A stretch of DNA of 64,000 nt from positions 24,579 through 88,578 of the forward strand of contig JANPCU010000130.1 in NCBI GenBank assembly GCA_031431195.1, read 5' to 3'. Origin of the DNA: TH-plancto1 sp031431195 (GTDB taxonomy: Bacteria; Planctomycetota; Planctomycetia; Planctomycetales; Planctomycetaceae). The position numbers and the translations under genes are program-made. Positions 27,755-36,012 of this stretch are shown here, piece by piece; positions within the stretch are counted from its first letter, which is position 1, and each line of letters begins with the position of its first letter. The notes under the pieces were generated by a model that was not told the origin of the DNA, made no database searches, and saw nothing but the letters and a program-made list of their open reading frames with translations.

Positions 27755-28966
27755 ATGGCCAAGAAGATCGTCAAGCGGGTTCAGCCCACTCAGCCACAGG
27801 CGAAGAGCGTCAAGAAAGCTCCGCCCCCGAAAAAGCCCATCAGCGTGCGTAAACCCGCTCCTGTGAAGGCCGCTCCGAAAACCGTCGTCCGCAAAAAAAC
27901 AGCTGCGACGACCGAATCTCAACTGCGAGTGATCGACAAGGATCTCGTTCAGCTGCTCAATAAGCGGATGGAGCTGACGGTTGAGCAACTCACGGATCTC
28001 AAGGACCGTCACTCGGTCTGGTTCGATCCGAATGGCGATCAGGAACTCTGGGAGCGGATCGAAGCCGAAAGCGGCGGGACGATCCCCAACCAGACACTGC
28101 GGTCGATCTTCCGCGAAGTCCTCAGCGCCTCCCGCAGCCGCGTCAAGGTGGTTCGAGCCGCGTACCTCGGGCCTCCATTCAGCTTTTCGCATCTCGCGGC
28201 GATCGAGCATTTCGGCAAAAGTGCCGATCTCGTGCCGGTGAACACAATCGCCTCGGTGTTTGAAGAGGTGAATCGCGGGCATGCCGACTATGGCGTCGTC
28301 CCGATCGAGAACAGCACCGACGGGCGGATCGTCGACACTCTCGACATGTTCACTCGCTTGCCGCTACATATCTGCGGTGAGGTCCAGTTGGCGGTCCATC
28401 ATAATCTGATGTCGCGTTCGCCACGCAGCGAGATCACCGAGATCTACAGCAAGCCGCAAGCTCTGTCACAGTGCCGCGACTGGCTCTCCCGCAACATGCC
28501 GCGTGCCCGCACGATCGAGGTCACCAGCACCTCGACCGCCGCTCAGCTCGCCCGCGACAAGCCGGGTGCCGCAGCTGTGGCCGGGAAGCAGGCGGCGGTG
28601 CAGTACGACCTGCAAATCGTCGCCGAGTGCATCGAAGACAACCCGCATAATGTGACGCGGTTTGCGATCATCGGAGATGAGGAAACCGTCCCGACTCGCA
28701 AGGACCGCACTGCAGTACTCTTGCAGATTCCGCACGCTCCGGGAGCTTTGGCCGATGCCCTGCAGTCGTTCAAGAACTTCAAGGTCAACCTGACCTGGAT
28801 CGAGTCATTCCCGCTGCGAGGACCAGAATCGGGCTATTTGTTCTTCCTCGATTTCGAGGGGCACAAGAAGGATCCGACCGTCGCCAAGGCCATCGCCGCT
28901 CTGGAGAAGAAGGCCGTCCGGCTGTCCGTGCTGGGATCGTACCCGCGCAGTGCGCCGATCGAGTAA
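27755..28966 (+). CDS. pheA: Bifunctional chorismate mutase/prephenate dehydratase with basic N-terminal tail
   Basis: I choose the ATG at 27755 (MAKKIVKRV). Residues 1-~50 are a Lys/Pro/Ala-rich tail. Residues ~52-130 look like a chorismate mutase domain (LRVIDKDLVQLLNKRMELTVEQ). Residues ~135-310 form the prephenate dehydratase domain: AAYLGPPFSFSHLAAIEHF, YGVVPIENSTDGRIVDTLD, and NVTRFAIIGDE at its end. The last ~80 residues are an ACT domain for phenylalanine feedback, with IPHAPGALADAL and WIESFPLRGPESGYLFFLDFEG. The enzyme makes phenylpyruvate from chorismate. The small gene at 28975 follows after 8 nt and is probably co-transcribed. The tail is unusual for PheA. Confidence 0.93.
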   Translation: MAKKIVKRVQPTQPQAKSVKKAPPPKKPISVRKPAPVKAAPKTVVRKKTAATTESQLRVIDKDLVQLLNKRMELTVEQLTDLKDRHSVWFDPNGDQELWERIEAESGGTIPNQTLRSIFREVLSASRSRVKVVRAAYLGPPFSFSHLAAIEHFGKSADLVPVNTIASVFEEVNRGHADYGVVPIENSTDGRIVDTLDMFTRLPLHICGEVQLAVHHNLMSRSPRSEITEIYSKPQALSQCRDWLSRNMPRARTIEVTSTSTAAQLARDKPGAAAVAGKQAAVQYDLQIVAECIEDNPHNVTRFAIIGDEETVPTRKDRTAVLLQIPHAPGALADALQSFKNFKVNLTWIESFPLRGPESGYLFFLDFEGHKKDPTVAKAIAALEKKAVRLSVLGSYPRSAPIE

Positions 28967-28974
28967 GGCCACCG

Positions 28975-29250
28975 ATGGCCCGCTTACTCTTTGTTGTTGA
29001 GGCCACGTTCCTGATCGAGGGACGTGGTCTTGTACTTTGTCCGGGGATTATTCCAGAAGGCGATGAGAGATTCTCAGCGGGCGACTTCGTTCAATTGAGA
29101 CGCCCGGATGGAACATCCTTGTCTTACCCGATCTGCGGACTGGAGTTTTTCAGTCCACCACGAGCCGGATCGCCGTTTGGAGTGCTACTCAACGACCTTT
29201 CGAAAAATGAGGTTCCAATAGGAATCGAGTGCTGGTCGGTTGATCCGTGA
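28975..29250 (+). CDS. Small EF-Tu domain II-like protein
   Basis: This 91-residue protein starts 8 nt after pheA. The pattern FVVEATFLIEGRGLVLCPGI, then FSAGDFVQLRRPDG, CGLEFF, and a final GVLLNDLSKNEVPIGIE follows the beta-barrel of translation-factor domain II (FxI.GRG.V..G....GD.v.l). No GTPase domain is attached. The DNA is a little less GC-rich than pheA. Such stand-alone barrels are known as small hypothetical proteins; their function is unknown. I infer the fold only from the pattern. Confidence 0.7.
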   Translation: MARLLFVVEATFLIEGRGLVLCPGIIPEGDERFSAGDFVQLRRPDGTSLSYPICGLEFFSPPRAGSPFGVLLNDLSKNEVPIGIECWSVDP

Positions 29251-29386
29251 ATTGGACAAGGGAGAGGGACAAGCCGCTTCGGGTATCGGGCGATAAAAAC
29301 ACCCGCGTACGGAGCCAAACGGAGGAATCTCGGTTTTACTCTTCACGTTGTCTCGGTTCCACGGCGATGACTCAAGGAGCAATGAC

Positions 29387-30130
29387 ATGCGTATTCCCGT
29401 CCTGCGTGGCGTGATCGACCGGCGAATCCTGGCGAATTACCGGATTGATGCCGAGGTCGCCGCGCGCGTGATCCCGCCGCCATTTCGCCCGAAGCTCGTG
29501 AACGGGTTTGCCCTCGGAGGCATCTGCCTGATCCGGCTGAAACAGGTGCGTCCGTGGTTCTTCCCCTTTCCGTGGGGGCTGCGGTCCGAGAACGCGGCCC
29601 ATCGTTTCGCCGTCGAGTGGGACGCGGATGGGCGAACCCGCGAGGGGGTCTACGTTCCTCGCCGGGACACCAACTCCCGGCTCAGCACGATCGTCGGGGG
29701 CACCCTGTTTCCCGGGGTCCATCACCATTCGCGATTCGAAGTGACCGAGACGGTCGACCACCTCTCTGTGGCTCTTCGCAGCGACGATGGCCTGACCCGT
29801 GTGCATGTTTCCGGGCGAGTCGCTCAGGCTTTGCCCTCGACTTCCGTTTTTTCCTCGCTGGCTCAAGCGTCAGAGTTCTTCGAACGCGGCGCGCTCGGCT
29901 ATTCAGACACGGCACAAAATGGCCGCTACGATGGACTGGAACTCCGCTGCCGAAACTGGAGCATGCAGCCTCTGGACATCGACCTCATTGAATCCAGCTT
30001 TTTCGAAGATACCAACCGCTTCCCCACGGGCTCCGCCATCTTTGACCACGCTCTCCTGATGCGGGGCATCCAGCACGAGTGGCACGGGCGCGGGGATCTC
30101 TGCTGCGACGCCTCAAGGACTGATGACTGA
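29387..30130 (+). CDS. DUF2071 (YqjF-like) protein
   Basis: The ATG at 29387 (MRIPVLRGVIDRRILANYRI) is the best start; the frame continues upstream to 29348. The 247 residues show the YqjF pattern: early AARVIPPPFRP with FALGGICLIRLKQVRPW, a central AHRFAVEWDADGRTREGVYVPRRDTNS and a late HALLMRGIQHEW. The family resembles acetoacetate decarboxylase-like barrels, but its activity is unknown. It is a single gene, followed by a family F repeat. Confidence 0.85.
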   Translation: MRIPVLRGVIDRRILANYRIDAEVAARVIPPPFRPKLVNGFALGGICLIRLKQVRPWFFPFPWGLRSENAAHRFAVEWDADGRTREGVYVPRRDTNSRLSTIVGGTLFPGVHHHSRFEVTETVDHLSVALRSDDGLTRVHVSGRVAQALPSTSVFSSLAQASEFFERGALGYSDTAQNGRYDGLELRCRNWSMQPLDIDLIESSFFEDTNRFPTGSAIFDHALLMRGIQHEWHGRGDLCCDASRTDD

Positions 30131-30158
30131 TGCCCAGAAGAATGACCCGAGTCCCCCT

Positions 30159-30204
30159 TGCGACGCTTGCTCCGCTTCGAAGACTCCGCGTCGCAGCTAA
30201 ACAT
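30159..30204. repeat. Family F repeat, copy 1
   Basis: TGCGACGC and GCGTCGCA form a hairpin around a ~20-nt loop with GCTCCGC-TCGAAGACT. A close copy lies at 45849-45894. Both sit ~30-50 bp after a stop codon. The hairpin could serve as a transcription end for the DUF2071 gene, but no T-run follows. Confidence 0.65.
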
Positions 30205-30348
30205 CTGACCCCCACCTCCTGATTTGCGACAATCCGCTGCATGAAGTAATGTCCCCGCTTGGAGTTTTGGCCCGTTCGCCACTGCGGCGGGTCAGTCTGG
30301 TGCGGCATGCTCCACCAGAATGTCCGCCTTCTCGCAGGAGCATCAGTC

Positions 30349-31404
30349 GTGCCGGAAAACGTTGTCATCATCGGGTCGGGGCCTGCGGGTTGGACAGCTG
30401 CCATCTATGCCGCGCGGGCACAATTGAACCCGCTCGTGTACGAGGGAGCTATCAACGGCGAGAACCAGATCAAGGGAACGCTGCCGCTGGGCCAGTTGAA
30501 TCAGACGACCGAGGTCGAGAACTTCCCCGGCTTCCCGACCGCGAACATGCTGGCCTACCTCGACGCATCGATCGACCCGGCCCGTCGCATGTACATGATG
30601 CCTCACCGTGGGCATGGCGTCAGCGGACCGGAACTGATGGAGTTGATGCGGCAGCAGGCCGTCAATTTCGGCACGCGGATCGTGACCGATGACATTGTCG
30701 ACATCGACCTCTCGCAGCGTCCATTCCGGATGAAGTCGCTGGAAGGTCAGGAGATCGTCGCGAATTCGGTGATCATCGCCACCGGAGCGAGGGCGAACTA
30801 TCTGGGTCTCGAATCAGAGACCAAATACAAGAATATGGGCGTATCCGCCTGTGCCGTGTGCGACGGCGCGTTGCCTCGTTTCCGTGAGCGTCCGTTGGTC
30901 GTCATCGGCGGCGGCGATAGCGCGATGGAGGAGTCCAACTACCTCACCAAGTTCGCGTCCAAGGTCTACATCGTCCACCGCCGCGATTCGTTCCGCGCCA
31001 GCAAGATTATGGCTGAACGCGCACTCTCCAATCCCAAGATCGAAGTGAAGTGGAACTCCGCCGTCGACGAAGTCATCGGCAACGATGACGAAGGCGTCAC
31101 AGCTGTGCGGATTCGGAGTCTGGTGGATACGCAAAAGACCGAGACCCTGGAAGTCTCCGGCTACTTCTGCGCGATCGGCCACACGCCGAACACCGACTTC
31201 CTGAAGGGCCAGATCACCATCAACGACAAAGGCTACGTCCAGTGGCCCGTGCCCCACCGCACGATGACCAACATCGAAGGGGTCTTCGCCGCCGGCGATG
31301 TCGCCGACGACTACTACAAGCAAGCCATCACAGCTGCCGGCAGTGGTTGCCAGGCCGCTCTCGACTGCGAACGCTGGCTGGCTGCGAATGGGATCGGTCA
31401 CTGA
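30349..31404 (+). CDS. trxB: Thioredoxin reductase
   Basis: The start is the GTG at 30349: the AGGAG at 30336-30340 is well placed and the FAD-binding GxGxxG begins at once (VVIIGSGPAGWTAAIYAA). This gives 351 residues, somewhat longer than the usual ~320. The redox centre is CAVC (Cys168, Cys171), followed by DGALPRFRERPLVVIGGGDSAMEE for NADPH and by GVFAAGDVADDYYKQAITAAGSG near the end. It reduces thioredoxin with NADPH in the cytoplasm. Thioredoxin itself is not nearby. An insertion near residues 80-95 with RMYMMPHRGHGVSG accounts for the extra length. Confidence 0.95.
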   Translation: MPENVVIIGSGPAGWTAAIYAARAQLNPLVYEGAINGENQIKGTLPLGQLNQTTEVENFPGFPTANMLAYLDASIDPARRMYMMPHRGHGVSGPELMELMRQQAVNFGTRIVTDDIVDIDLSQRPFRMKSLEGQEIVANSVIIATGARANYLGLESETKYKNMGVSACAVCDGALPRFRERPLVVIGGGDSAMEESNYLTKFASKVYIVHRRDSFRASKIMAERALSNPKIEVKWNSAVDEVIGNDDEGVTAVRIRSLVDTQKTETLEVSGYFCAIGHTPNTDFLKGQITINDKGYVQWPVPHRTMTNIEGVFAAGDVADDYYKQAITAAGSGCQAALDCERWLAANGIGH

Positions 31405-31406
31405 TC

Positions 31407-31436
31407 GGCGAGCCCCCGGCGTGAGCCGGGGTGTTA
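31407..31436. repeat. Family C repeat, single copy
   Basis: It contains GGCGTGAGCCGGGGTGTTA and matches 8894-8922 except for one or two positions. It begins 3 nt after the trxB stop codon. GCCCCCGGCG/GTGAGCCGGGG allows a hairpin. Confidence 0.7.
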
Positions 31437-31494
31437 GCGCCCCCAGTATCCGTCTCCCACCCTTGACGCGCCCCAGTCCACACCAGACGACATC

Positions 31495-32328
31495 ATGTTC
31501 ACCAACCTCCGTATCCTCATCATCGGTGCTCATCCGGACGACTGCGACCTCAAGGCGGGCGGGACAGCTGCGATTTATCGTTCGCTGGGTCACGAGGTGC
31601 GGTTCGTCAGCGTGACGAATGGCCAGTCCGGGCATCAGCAGATGTACGGCCCGACGCTGACCGCTCGGCGGACGGAAGAAGCGGCGCGGGCCGGGCGCGT
31701 CATCGGCGTGCAGTACGACGTACTGGAGTTTCCCGATGGCGGTCTCCAGCCGACATTGGAGGCACGCTACAGGATCATCCGGTTGGTTCGCGAGTTCGTC
31801 CCCGATTTGATCCTCACGCATCGCCCGAATGATTATCACCCGGACCATCGCTATACCGCTCAAATCGTCTGTGATGCCGCGTATCTGATGATGGTCCCGG
31901 CTGTCGTGCCCGACGTGCCTCCGCTGCGAAAGAACCCCGTAATGGGGTTTCTATCGGACAATTTCCAGCGGCCCTACCCGTTCAGTCCGAGCGTCGTAGT
32001 CGACATCGAGCCGATGCTCGACCAGATGATCGACATGCTCGATTGCCACGAGTCGCAGTTCTACGAGTGGATGCCGTGGATCGGTTTCTTTGGCGATCAG
32101 CAGATGCCGAGCGGACTAAAGGAGCGGAAGCTGTTCCTCCGCGAGTTTATTCTCGCGTGCATCGCCCCACTGGCCGACCGCTTCCGCGACTTGGTGATCC
32201 AGACCTACGGCCCGGAGCGCGGAGCGAAGATCAAGTACATCGAAGCCTTCGAAGGCTGCGAGTATGGGGCTCCGCTGGATGAGGCCGCGAAGCAGCGGCT
32301 GTTCCCGTGGCTGCCGGTCGTGGGATAG
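31495..32328 (+). CDS. PIG-L/LmbE-family deacetylase
   Basis: Residues 1-20 hold the zinc motif in ILIIGAHPDDCDLKAGG (His13, Asp15, Asp16), and the third ligand is in YHPDHRYT (near 115-119). The protein has 277 residues and no signal peptide. The family removes N-acetyl groups from GlcNAc-type substrates, as in GPI, mycothiol and bacillithiol synthesis; close relatives in planctomycetes are of unknown substrate. The last codons (VVG) and the stop at 32326-32328 lie inside a family B repeat, so this C-terminus may have been made by insertion of that repeat. Confidence 0.92.
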   Translation: MFTNLRILIIGAHPDDCDLKAGGTAAIYRSLGHEVRFVSVTNGQSGHQQMYGPTLTARRTEEAARAGRVIGVQYDVLEFPDGGLQPTLEARYRIIRLVREFVPDLILTHRPNDYHPDHRYTAQIVCDAAYLMMVPAVVPDVPPLRKNPVMGFLSDNFQRPYPFSPSVVVDIEPMLDQMIDMLDCHESQFYEWMPWIGFFGDQQMPSGLKERKLFLREFILACIAPLADRFRDLVIQTYGPERGAKIKYIEAFEGCEYGAPLDEAAKQRLFPWLPVVG

Positions 32329-32343
32329 GCTTCCAGCCTGTCG
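32319..32343 (+). repeat. Family B repeat, half copy
   Basis: GGATAGGCTTCCAGCCTGTC occurs here once, without the inverted partner that it has at 4828-4889. It overlaps the stop codon of the deacetylase gene. Confidence 0.75.
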
Positions 32344-32379
32344 ACTCTCCGACCTTCGAGGCACAAGGGCGATTGTTCC

Positions 32380-32709
32380 ATGAACACGTTGTGGCAAGAA
32401 CCCTGGTGGATGTGGCGACCGGAATTGGCAGGGATCGGCGACTGGGTCTATCGGCTCTTCAATCTCTTCGAGGGACTGGTCTGGGTCGGGTTCAGTGTGA
32501 TGGTGATTCGTCGCTGGATGAAGCATCGCCGGTCCTGGGCCGAATGGAGTTACGCCAGTGCATTTGCCGCATTTGGAGCCACCGATTTTCGCGAAGCTTA
32601 TGTTCAATCGATCTCGTTGATCGCGATTAAAGGGCTCATCCTGGTGTGGTTGATGGCGACGAGGTATCGAGCCACCCGAGTCTGGTATCCTGGGGCGAAA
32701 CTCTACTGA
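32380..32709 (+). CDS. Small membrane protein of unknown function
   Basis: This 109-residue protein starts at the ATG at 32380, ~50 nt after the deacetylase. It is rich in Trp near the N-terminus (WQEPWWMWRPEL), with hydrophobic stretches at ~28-45, ~57-66 and ~78-93. No family was recognised. The position suggests co-transcription with the deacetylase, but the repeat lies between them. Confidence 0.6.
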   Translation: MNTLWQEPWWMWRPELAGIGDWVYRLFNLFEGLVWVGFSVMVIRRWMKHRRSWAEWSYASAFAAFGATDFREAYVQSISLIAIKGLILVWLMATRYRATRVWYPGAKLY

Positions 32710-32773
32710 GACGTTGATCGCTTTCATCGGGTTCAGGTGGAAGTGCTGATTGTCATTCGCTAACAGTGACCGG

Positions 32774-32921
32774 CGGGGTGGCCCAGACGCCGCTTTGAGC
32801 GTCTGGATCGCGCAGCGACAAAAGGATTGACGGATGAGACTTAGGTGTGATGACCATGCTTCCCGGCATCCCTCTTGTGCCTGCGTCACCCAGACATCCA
32901 AAGCGATGTCCGGGCCACCCT
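32774..32921. repeat. Family L palindromic repeat (inverted pair)
   Basis: A ~33-nt unit, GGGGTGGCCCAGACGCC then GCGTCTGG, at 32774-32806 recurs inverted at 32888-32921 (CCCAGACATCCAAAGCGATG, then TCCGGGCCACCC). A third copy lies at 56174-56208. Each unit folds into a hairpin. It sits in the ~270-bp gap between a plus-strand and a minus-strand gene that converge; the rest of the gap shows nothing notable. Confidence 0.7.
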
Positions 32922-32980
32922 GTCAATCGACATGATGGGAAGCCCAATCAAAAGCTTGGGCCTTCCGACTACTCGTCGAG

Positions 32981-33466
32981 TTACTTCCCCTCACGGAATG
33001 AGAAGTTCGCGATCGCCACCAGTTCAGCTGCGGAGGCTTGATTGCGGTTGTTCATCAGGAATCCGTAGAGCCCGACCTTGCCACTGGTCAGTTCAGCGAC
33101 GTAGATCCCGCTTTGGGCGGGAGTCCCTCCGGTGGCGCCTTGCGTCCTTAAAAAACCAGAGACCATCAGATACTGGGCGTTCTCCACGGTCCCAAAGTCG
33201 GCTGCGACATTGCGAGCCCAGACTTGGGAGAACGTACCGGTTTGCACGTTGTGGGCTGCGCCCACCAGTCGCCCAGTGACAGAATCGAGCACAAAGACGG
33301 CATCGCTCTGATTCAGGAGGGTGGGAGTCGTGCAGAGTGAAAACTTATCCAGACTGGTCGAATCGGCCTTCAAGGGCTCATGCGGCCAGTAAAAGGAAAT
33401 CCCCAATCCCATGACCAGCCCACAGGCCAGCAAGACGAAACGATTCTCCAACACTCGTGACTGCAT
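32981..33466 (-). CDS. Secreted or membrane-anchored protein of unknown function
   Basis: The product has 161 residues. The N-terminus (MQSRVLENRFVLLACGLVMGLGISF) is a signal peptide or signal anchor. The rest is beta-rich with repeated short strands: AVFVLDSVTGRLVGAAHN, AQYLMVSGFL, GIYVAELTSGKVGLYGFLM. The pattern recalls small domains that report variable values, but I cannot name a family. It lies downstream of lptB on the same strand, with a gap of ~230 bp. Confidence 0.65.
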   Translation of the reverse strand: MQSRVLENRFVLLACGLVMGLGISFYWPHEPLKADSTSLDKFSLCTTPTLLNQSDAVFVLDSVTGRLVGAAHNVQTGTFSQVWARNVAADFGTVENAQYLMVSGFLRTQGATGGTPAQSGIYVAELTSGKVGLYGFLMNNRNQASAAELVAIANFSFREGK

Positions 33467-33693
33467 GACTCACTCCTTCGATGAGGCGTCGATCCCAGGA
33501 AACGCGCGGGGCGTGTTCTACGAATCCTACCCGGACGGGCTGATCGCGAGAAGCGGTATCCGTCAGGAGGGTTCCGTTTTCCACGCAGCGAGTTCGATAG
33601 TGGGCAGGCGACGTTGCCCGTGTTCTCCAATTTCTCGACAGTGCGTCGACATCATGATTCCTGGCGGTGCAGCCGTCGGGGGCCGCGCTCGCA

Positions 33694-34479
33694 TTACGCC
33701 GCCTGCGTGTCGTCGCGATCCCCACGCAGGTTCGACTTCTGCTCCAGAATCGAGGTCGCGTCAAACCGAGTGCCAAAGTACAGCTCCTTGGCGCGTGGAT
33801 TGTTCAGCACCGTTTCCGCGTCCCCTTCGACCACCACTTCCCCCCCGCAAATCACATAGGTCCGATCCACAATCGCCAGCGTGTCCCGCTCACGGTGGTC
33901 GGTCAGCAGGATCGAAATTCCGCTGTCTCGCAGCTGGATGATGATGTCCTGAATGTCATTGATTGTCTTGGGGTCAATACCGGTAAACGGTTCGTCGAGC
34001 AACACAATGGCGGGATTGGTCGCCAGACAGCGGGCGATTTCCAGCCGACGCTTCTGCCCGCCGGACATCGTCGACGAGATCTGGTGCCGCTGTTCTTCCA
34101 GGCCGAACTGGTCGATCAACTTGTTGATCCGCTGCACGCGGTCCTCATAGCTGAGGGGCAGAAATTCCAGGATCGCCTGCAAGTTCTGTTCGACGGTGAG
34201 CTTGATGAAGATACTGTGGTACTGCGGCAGGTAACCCATCCCGGCCCGTGCCCGGCGGTACATGGCCCAATGTGTGACATCGCGGCCTTCGAGGATCACT
34301 TGACCTTCTGTCGGTGAGATCAAACCCACTGACATACTGAAGGTCGTCGATTTTCCGGCCCCGTTCGGCCCGAGCAGAGCGACGATCTCTCCCTTCTCGA
34401 CAGAGAAGGAGACATCCTTCACAGCCCGTTTGCCACCGGGGTACACCTTGACCAGATGCTTGCATTCCAACAGTGCCAT
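33694..34479 (-). CDS. lptB: LPS export ABC transporter ATP-binding protein
   Basis: The protein has 261 residues, slightly longer than the ~240 typical of LptB. Walker A is GPNGAGKST, the signature is MSGGQKRRLEIAR (LSGGE is commoner), Walker B is AIVLLDEPFTGIDP and the switch His is in LLTDHRERD. The YLPQYHSIFIKLTVEQNL segment is diagnostic of LptB against other ABC ATPases. LptB powers LptFG to move lipopolysaccharide from the inner membrane. LptA, LptC and LptFG genes are not in the window. The C-terminal extension beyond YFGTRF (EQKSNLRGDRDDTQAA) is charged. Confidence 0.93.
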   Translation of the reverse strand: MALLECKHLVKVYPGGKRAVKDVSFSVEKGEIVALLGPNGAGKSTTFSMSVGLISPTEGQVILEGRDVTHWAMYRRARAGMGYLPQYHSIFIKLTVEQNLQAILEFLPLSYEDRVQRINKLIDQFGLEEQRHQISSTMSGGQKRRLEIARCLATNPAIVLLDEPFTGIDPKTINDIQDIIIQLRDSGISILLTDHRERDTLAIVDRTYVICGGEVVVEGDAETVLNNPRAKELYFGTRFDATSILEQKSNLRGDRDDTQAA

Positions 34480-34646
34480 CCGTGGTCTCCCGGTTTGTGT
34501 TCTCTGCTCGCGTTGCCGTCCTGCTCCGCGGGGCGGGCATCATGCCACTCGGGGCGATATCGGACAAGAGGAATGTGCTTCAAGTGTCAGCGCAAGGATC
34601 TGCAAAGCCAGTGCGTTTAAGCAGATGCAGAATCTGTCTTGAGTTC

Positions 34647-34712
34647 GCACAGACATGAATGTCTGTGCCACTCTTCCGTGGGGCAGACATTCCTGTCTGC
34701 CTCACGGAAGAG
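34647..34712. repeat. Nested hairpin repeat, family G
   Basis: CACAGACATGAATGTCTGTG forms one hairpin; GGCAGACATTCCTGTCTGCC forms a second; CTCTTCCGTG and CACGGAAGAG enclose the latter. It lies in the 319-bp gap between two minus-strand genes, upstream of lptB, and could affect its promoter or leader. No other copy was found in the window. Confidence 0.6.
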
Positions 34713-34738
34713 CAATGCTGAATCTGGTACATATGCGA

Positions 34739-34774
34739 ACTCCTCGTCTCACTCTCGGGTGCGACGAGGAGTTT
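34739..34774 (-). terminator. Hairpin downstream of the sugar isomerase gene
   Basis: On the minus strand AACTCCTCGTC pairs with GACGAGGAGTT over a ~14-nt loop, ~25 nt after the stop codon at 34799. The stem has 11 perfect pairs, but no T-run follows. Confidence 0.5.
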
Positions 34775-34798
34775 GGTGTCGACAACTGGACTGCTCGA

Positions 34799-35707
34799 CT
34801 ACCCGAGCTGGGTTAAGGCTGTCTTGACCGTCTTCAGGCACTGTTCGATGTCCGAGATGGGATTCTCGGGGTGCTCTTCGTATTCGAGCGACACACCGTA
34901 CTGATAGTTCAACTTCTTGAGGGCCTTCAGGCAGCCGACCACATCGAGTTCCCCTTCGCCGAGGATCGTGAAGATCTTGCCTTCCTTCTTCAGCTGAGCG
35001 GCCCGACCCGGCGTCAGTTCCTTCATCAATTGCTCCATCTCGGCGGCATCCTTGATCGAGCGGACATCCTTAAAGTGGACGCCGAAGACGCGGCTGCCGA
35101 GCTGCTCGATGACTTCGACAATGTTCTCGTCGCTGCGGAGGTAGTGCCCGGTGTCGACGCAGCCGCCAATCTTGGGGTGCCGATCTTTGACCCATTTGAG
35201 TGTGTCGCCGACCTTGTCGTAGCGGTGCCCCGGTCCGTGGTTGTGGATACCGATGGCGATGTCGTACTCAGCGACGAGCTTATCGAGCAGGTCGAATGTC
35301 GCCTTGTCCTGCTTCGGGTCAGCGCTGATCGAGAGCAGGCCCATCGCCTTGGCGAAGTCGAAGACCTCACGGGCCTTAGTCTCGTTCTCATCGAACCCGA
35401 CCACGCCATAGGCGATCAGCTGCACGCCTGCGTCGCCCAACTGCTTCTTGTACCCGGTGATCGTGGCCGGAAGGGTGGCGACCGGGATGTGCGCGCTGAA
35501 TGACTCCCAATACTTGAGGCCGAACTTGGCGGTGTGTTCCAGTGCCTTGGCGGTGTTGAATTCCCGCAGCGTATAGCTCTGCAACCCCATCTTGAAGCCG
35601 CCCCAATCATCGGCAGCCAGCAGTGACGAGGTCTGACCGGCGACCGCCAGCGCGGCTCCGCTGGCGACTGCGGTTTGAAGGAATGAACGACGCGAGAGAG
35701 CGGACAT
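34799..35707 (-). CDS. Tat-exported sugar phosphate isomerase/epimerase (xylose isomerase-like TIM barrel)
   Basis: The N-terminus MSALSRRSFLQTAVASGAAL is a twin-arginine signal. The mature part has the AP-endonuclease-2/xylose-isomerase fold, with MGLQSYTLREFN, IGIHNHGPGHRYD, GGCVDTGHYLR and VFGVHFKDVR containing the usual metal-binding acidic and His residues. Length is 302 residues. Planctomycetes export many such proteins; they are thought to isomerise or cleave sugars in the periplasm. It is divergent from mazG across a 305-bp region. Confidence 0.9.
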   Translation of the reverse strand: MSALSRRSFLQTAVASGAALAVAGQTSSLLAADDWGGFKMGLQSYTLREFNTAKALEHTAKFGLKYWESFSAHIPVATLPATITGYKKQLGDAGVQLIAYGVVGFDENETKAREVFDFAKAMGLLSISADPKQDKATFDLLDKLVAEYDIAIGIHNHGPGHRYDKVGDTLKWVKDRHPKIGGCVDTGHYLRSDENIVEVIEQLGSRVFGVHFKDVRSIKDAAEMEQLMKELTPGRAAQLKKEGKIFTILGEGELDVVGCLKALKKLNYQYGVSLEYEEHPENPISDIEQCLKTVKTALTQLG

Positions 35708-36012
35708 GAGAGGACTCCGGAAGAGAGGATGGACTGGGGGAGACGGGGAGTAGCACTCTATCCCGAGAGCGGCAGGGCGGAAAGGGACGCGAATGCCCGA
35801 ATCGGTGTGGTGTGTACATCACAAAAGTCGGCAGCATACACCTCGGTGAGGATCGCACCGTGGATGCCGCGTATCCCCGGAATGGTGGGACTGCGCCCAG
35901 AGCGGCCAGTCCCACCCGACGTCATCTGGGTGGGCAGGAGTAGGCGGTTTGCCTCGGGGCGGGAGAATCACTACCGTGCCACATTCCCCCATCACCCACG
36001 AATGGCTCTCTC
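35708..36012. other. Divergent promoter region without other features
   Basis: This 305-bp stretch lies between the isomerase gene (minus) and mazG (plus). It must hold both promoters. I see no coding frame, no strong palindrome and no copy of the dispersed repeats. Confidence 0.5.

Noticed and set aside
30814..31863. Minus-strand open frame of 349 codons over trxB and the deacetylase
   Set aside because: It is antisense to two recognised genes, and it spans a dispersed repeat.
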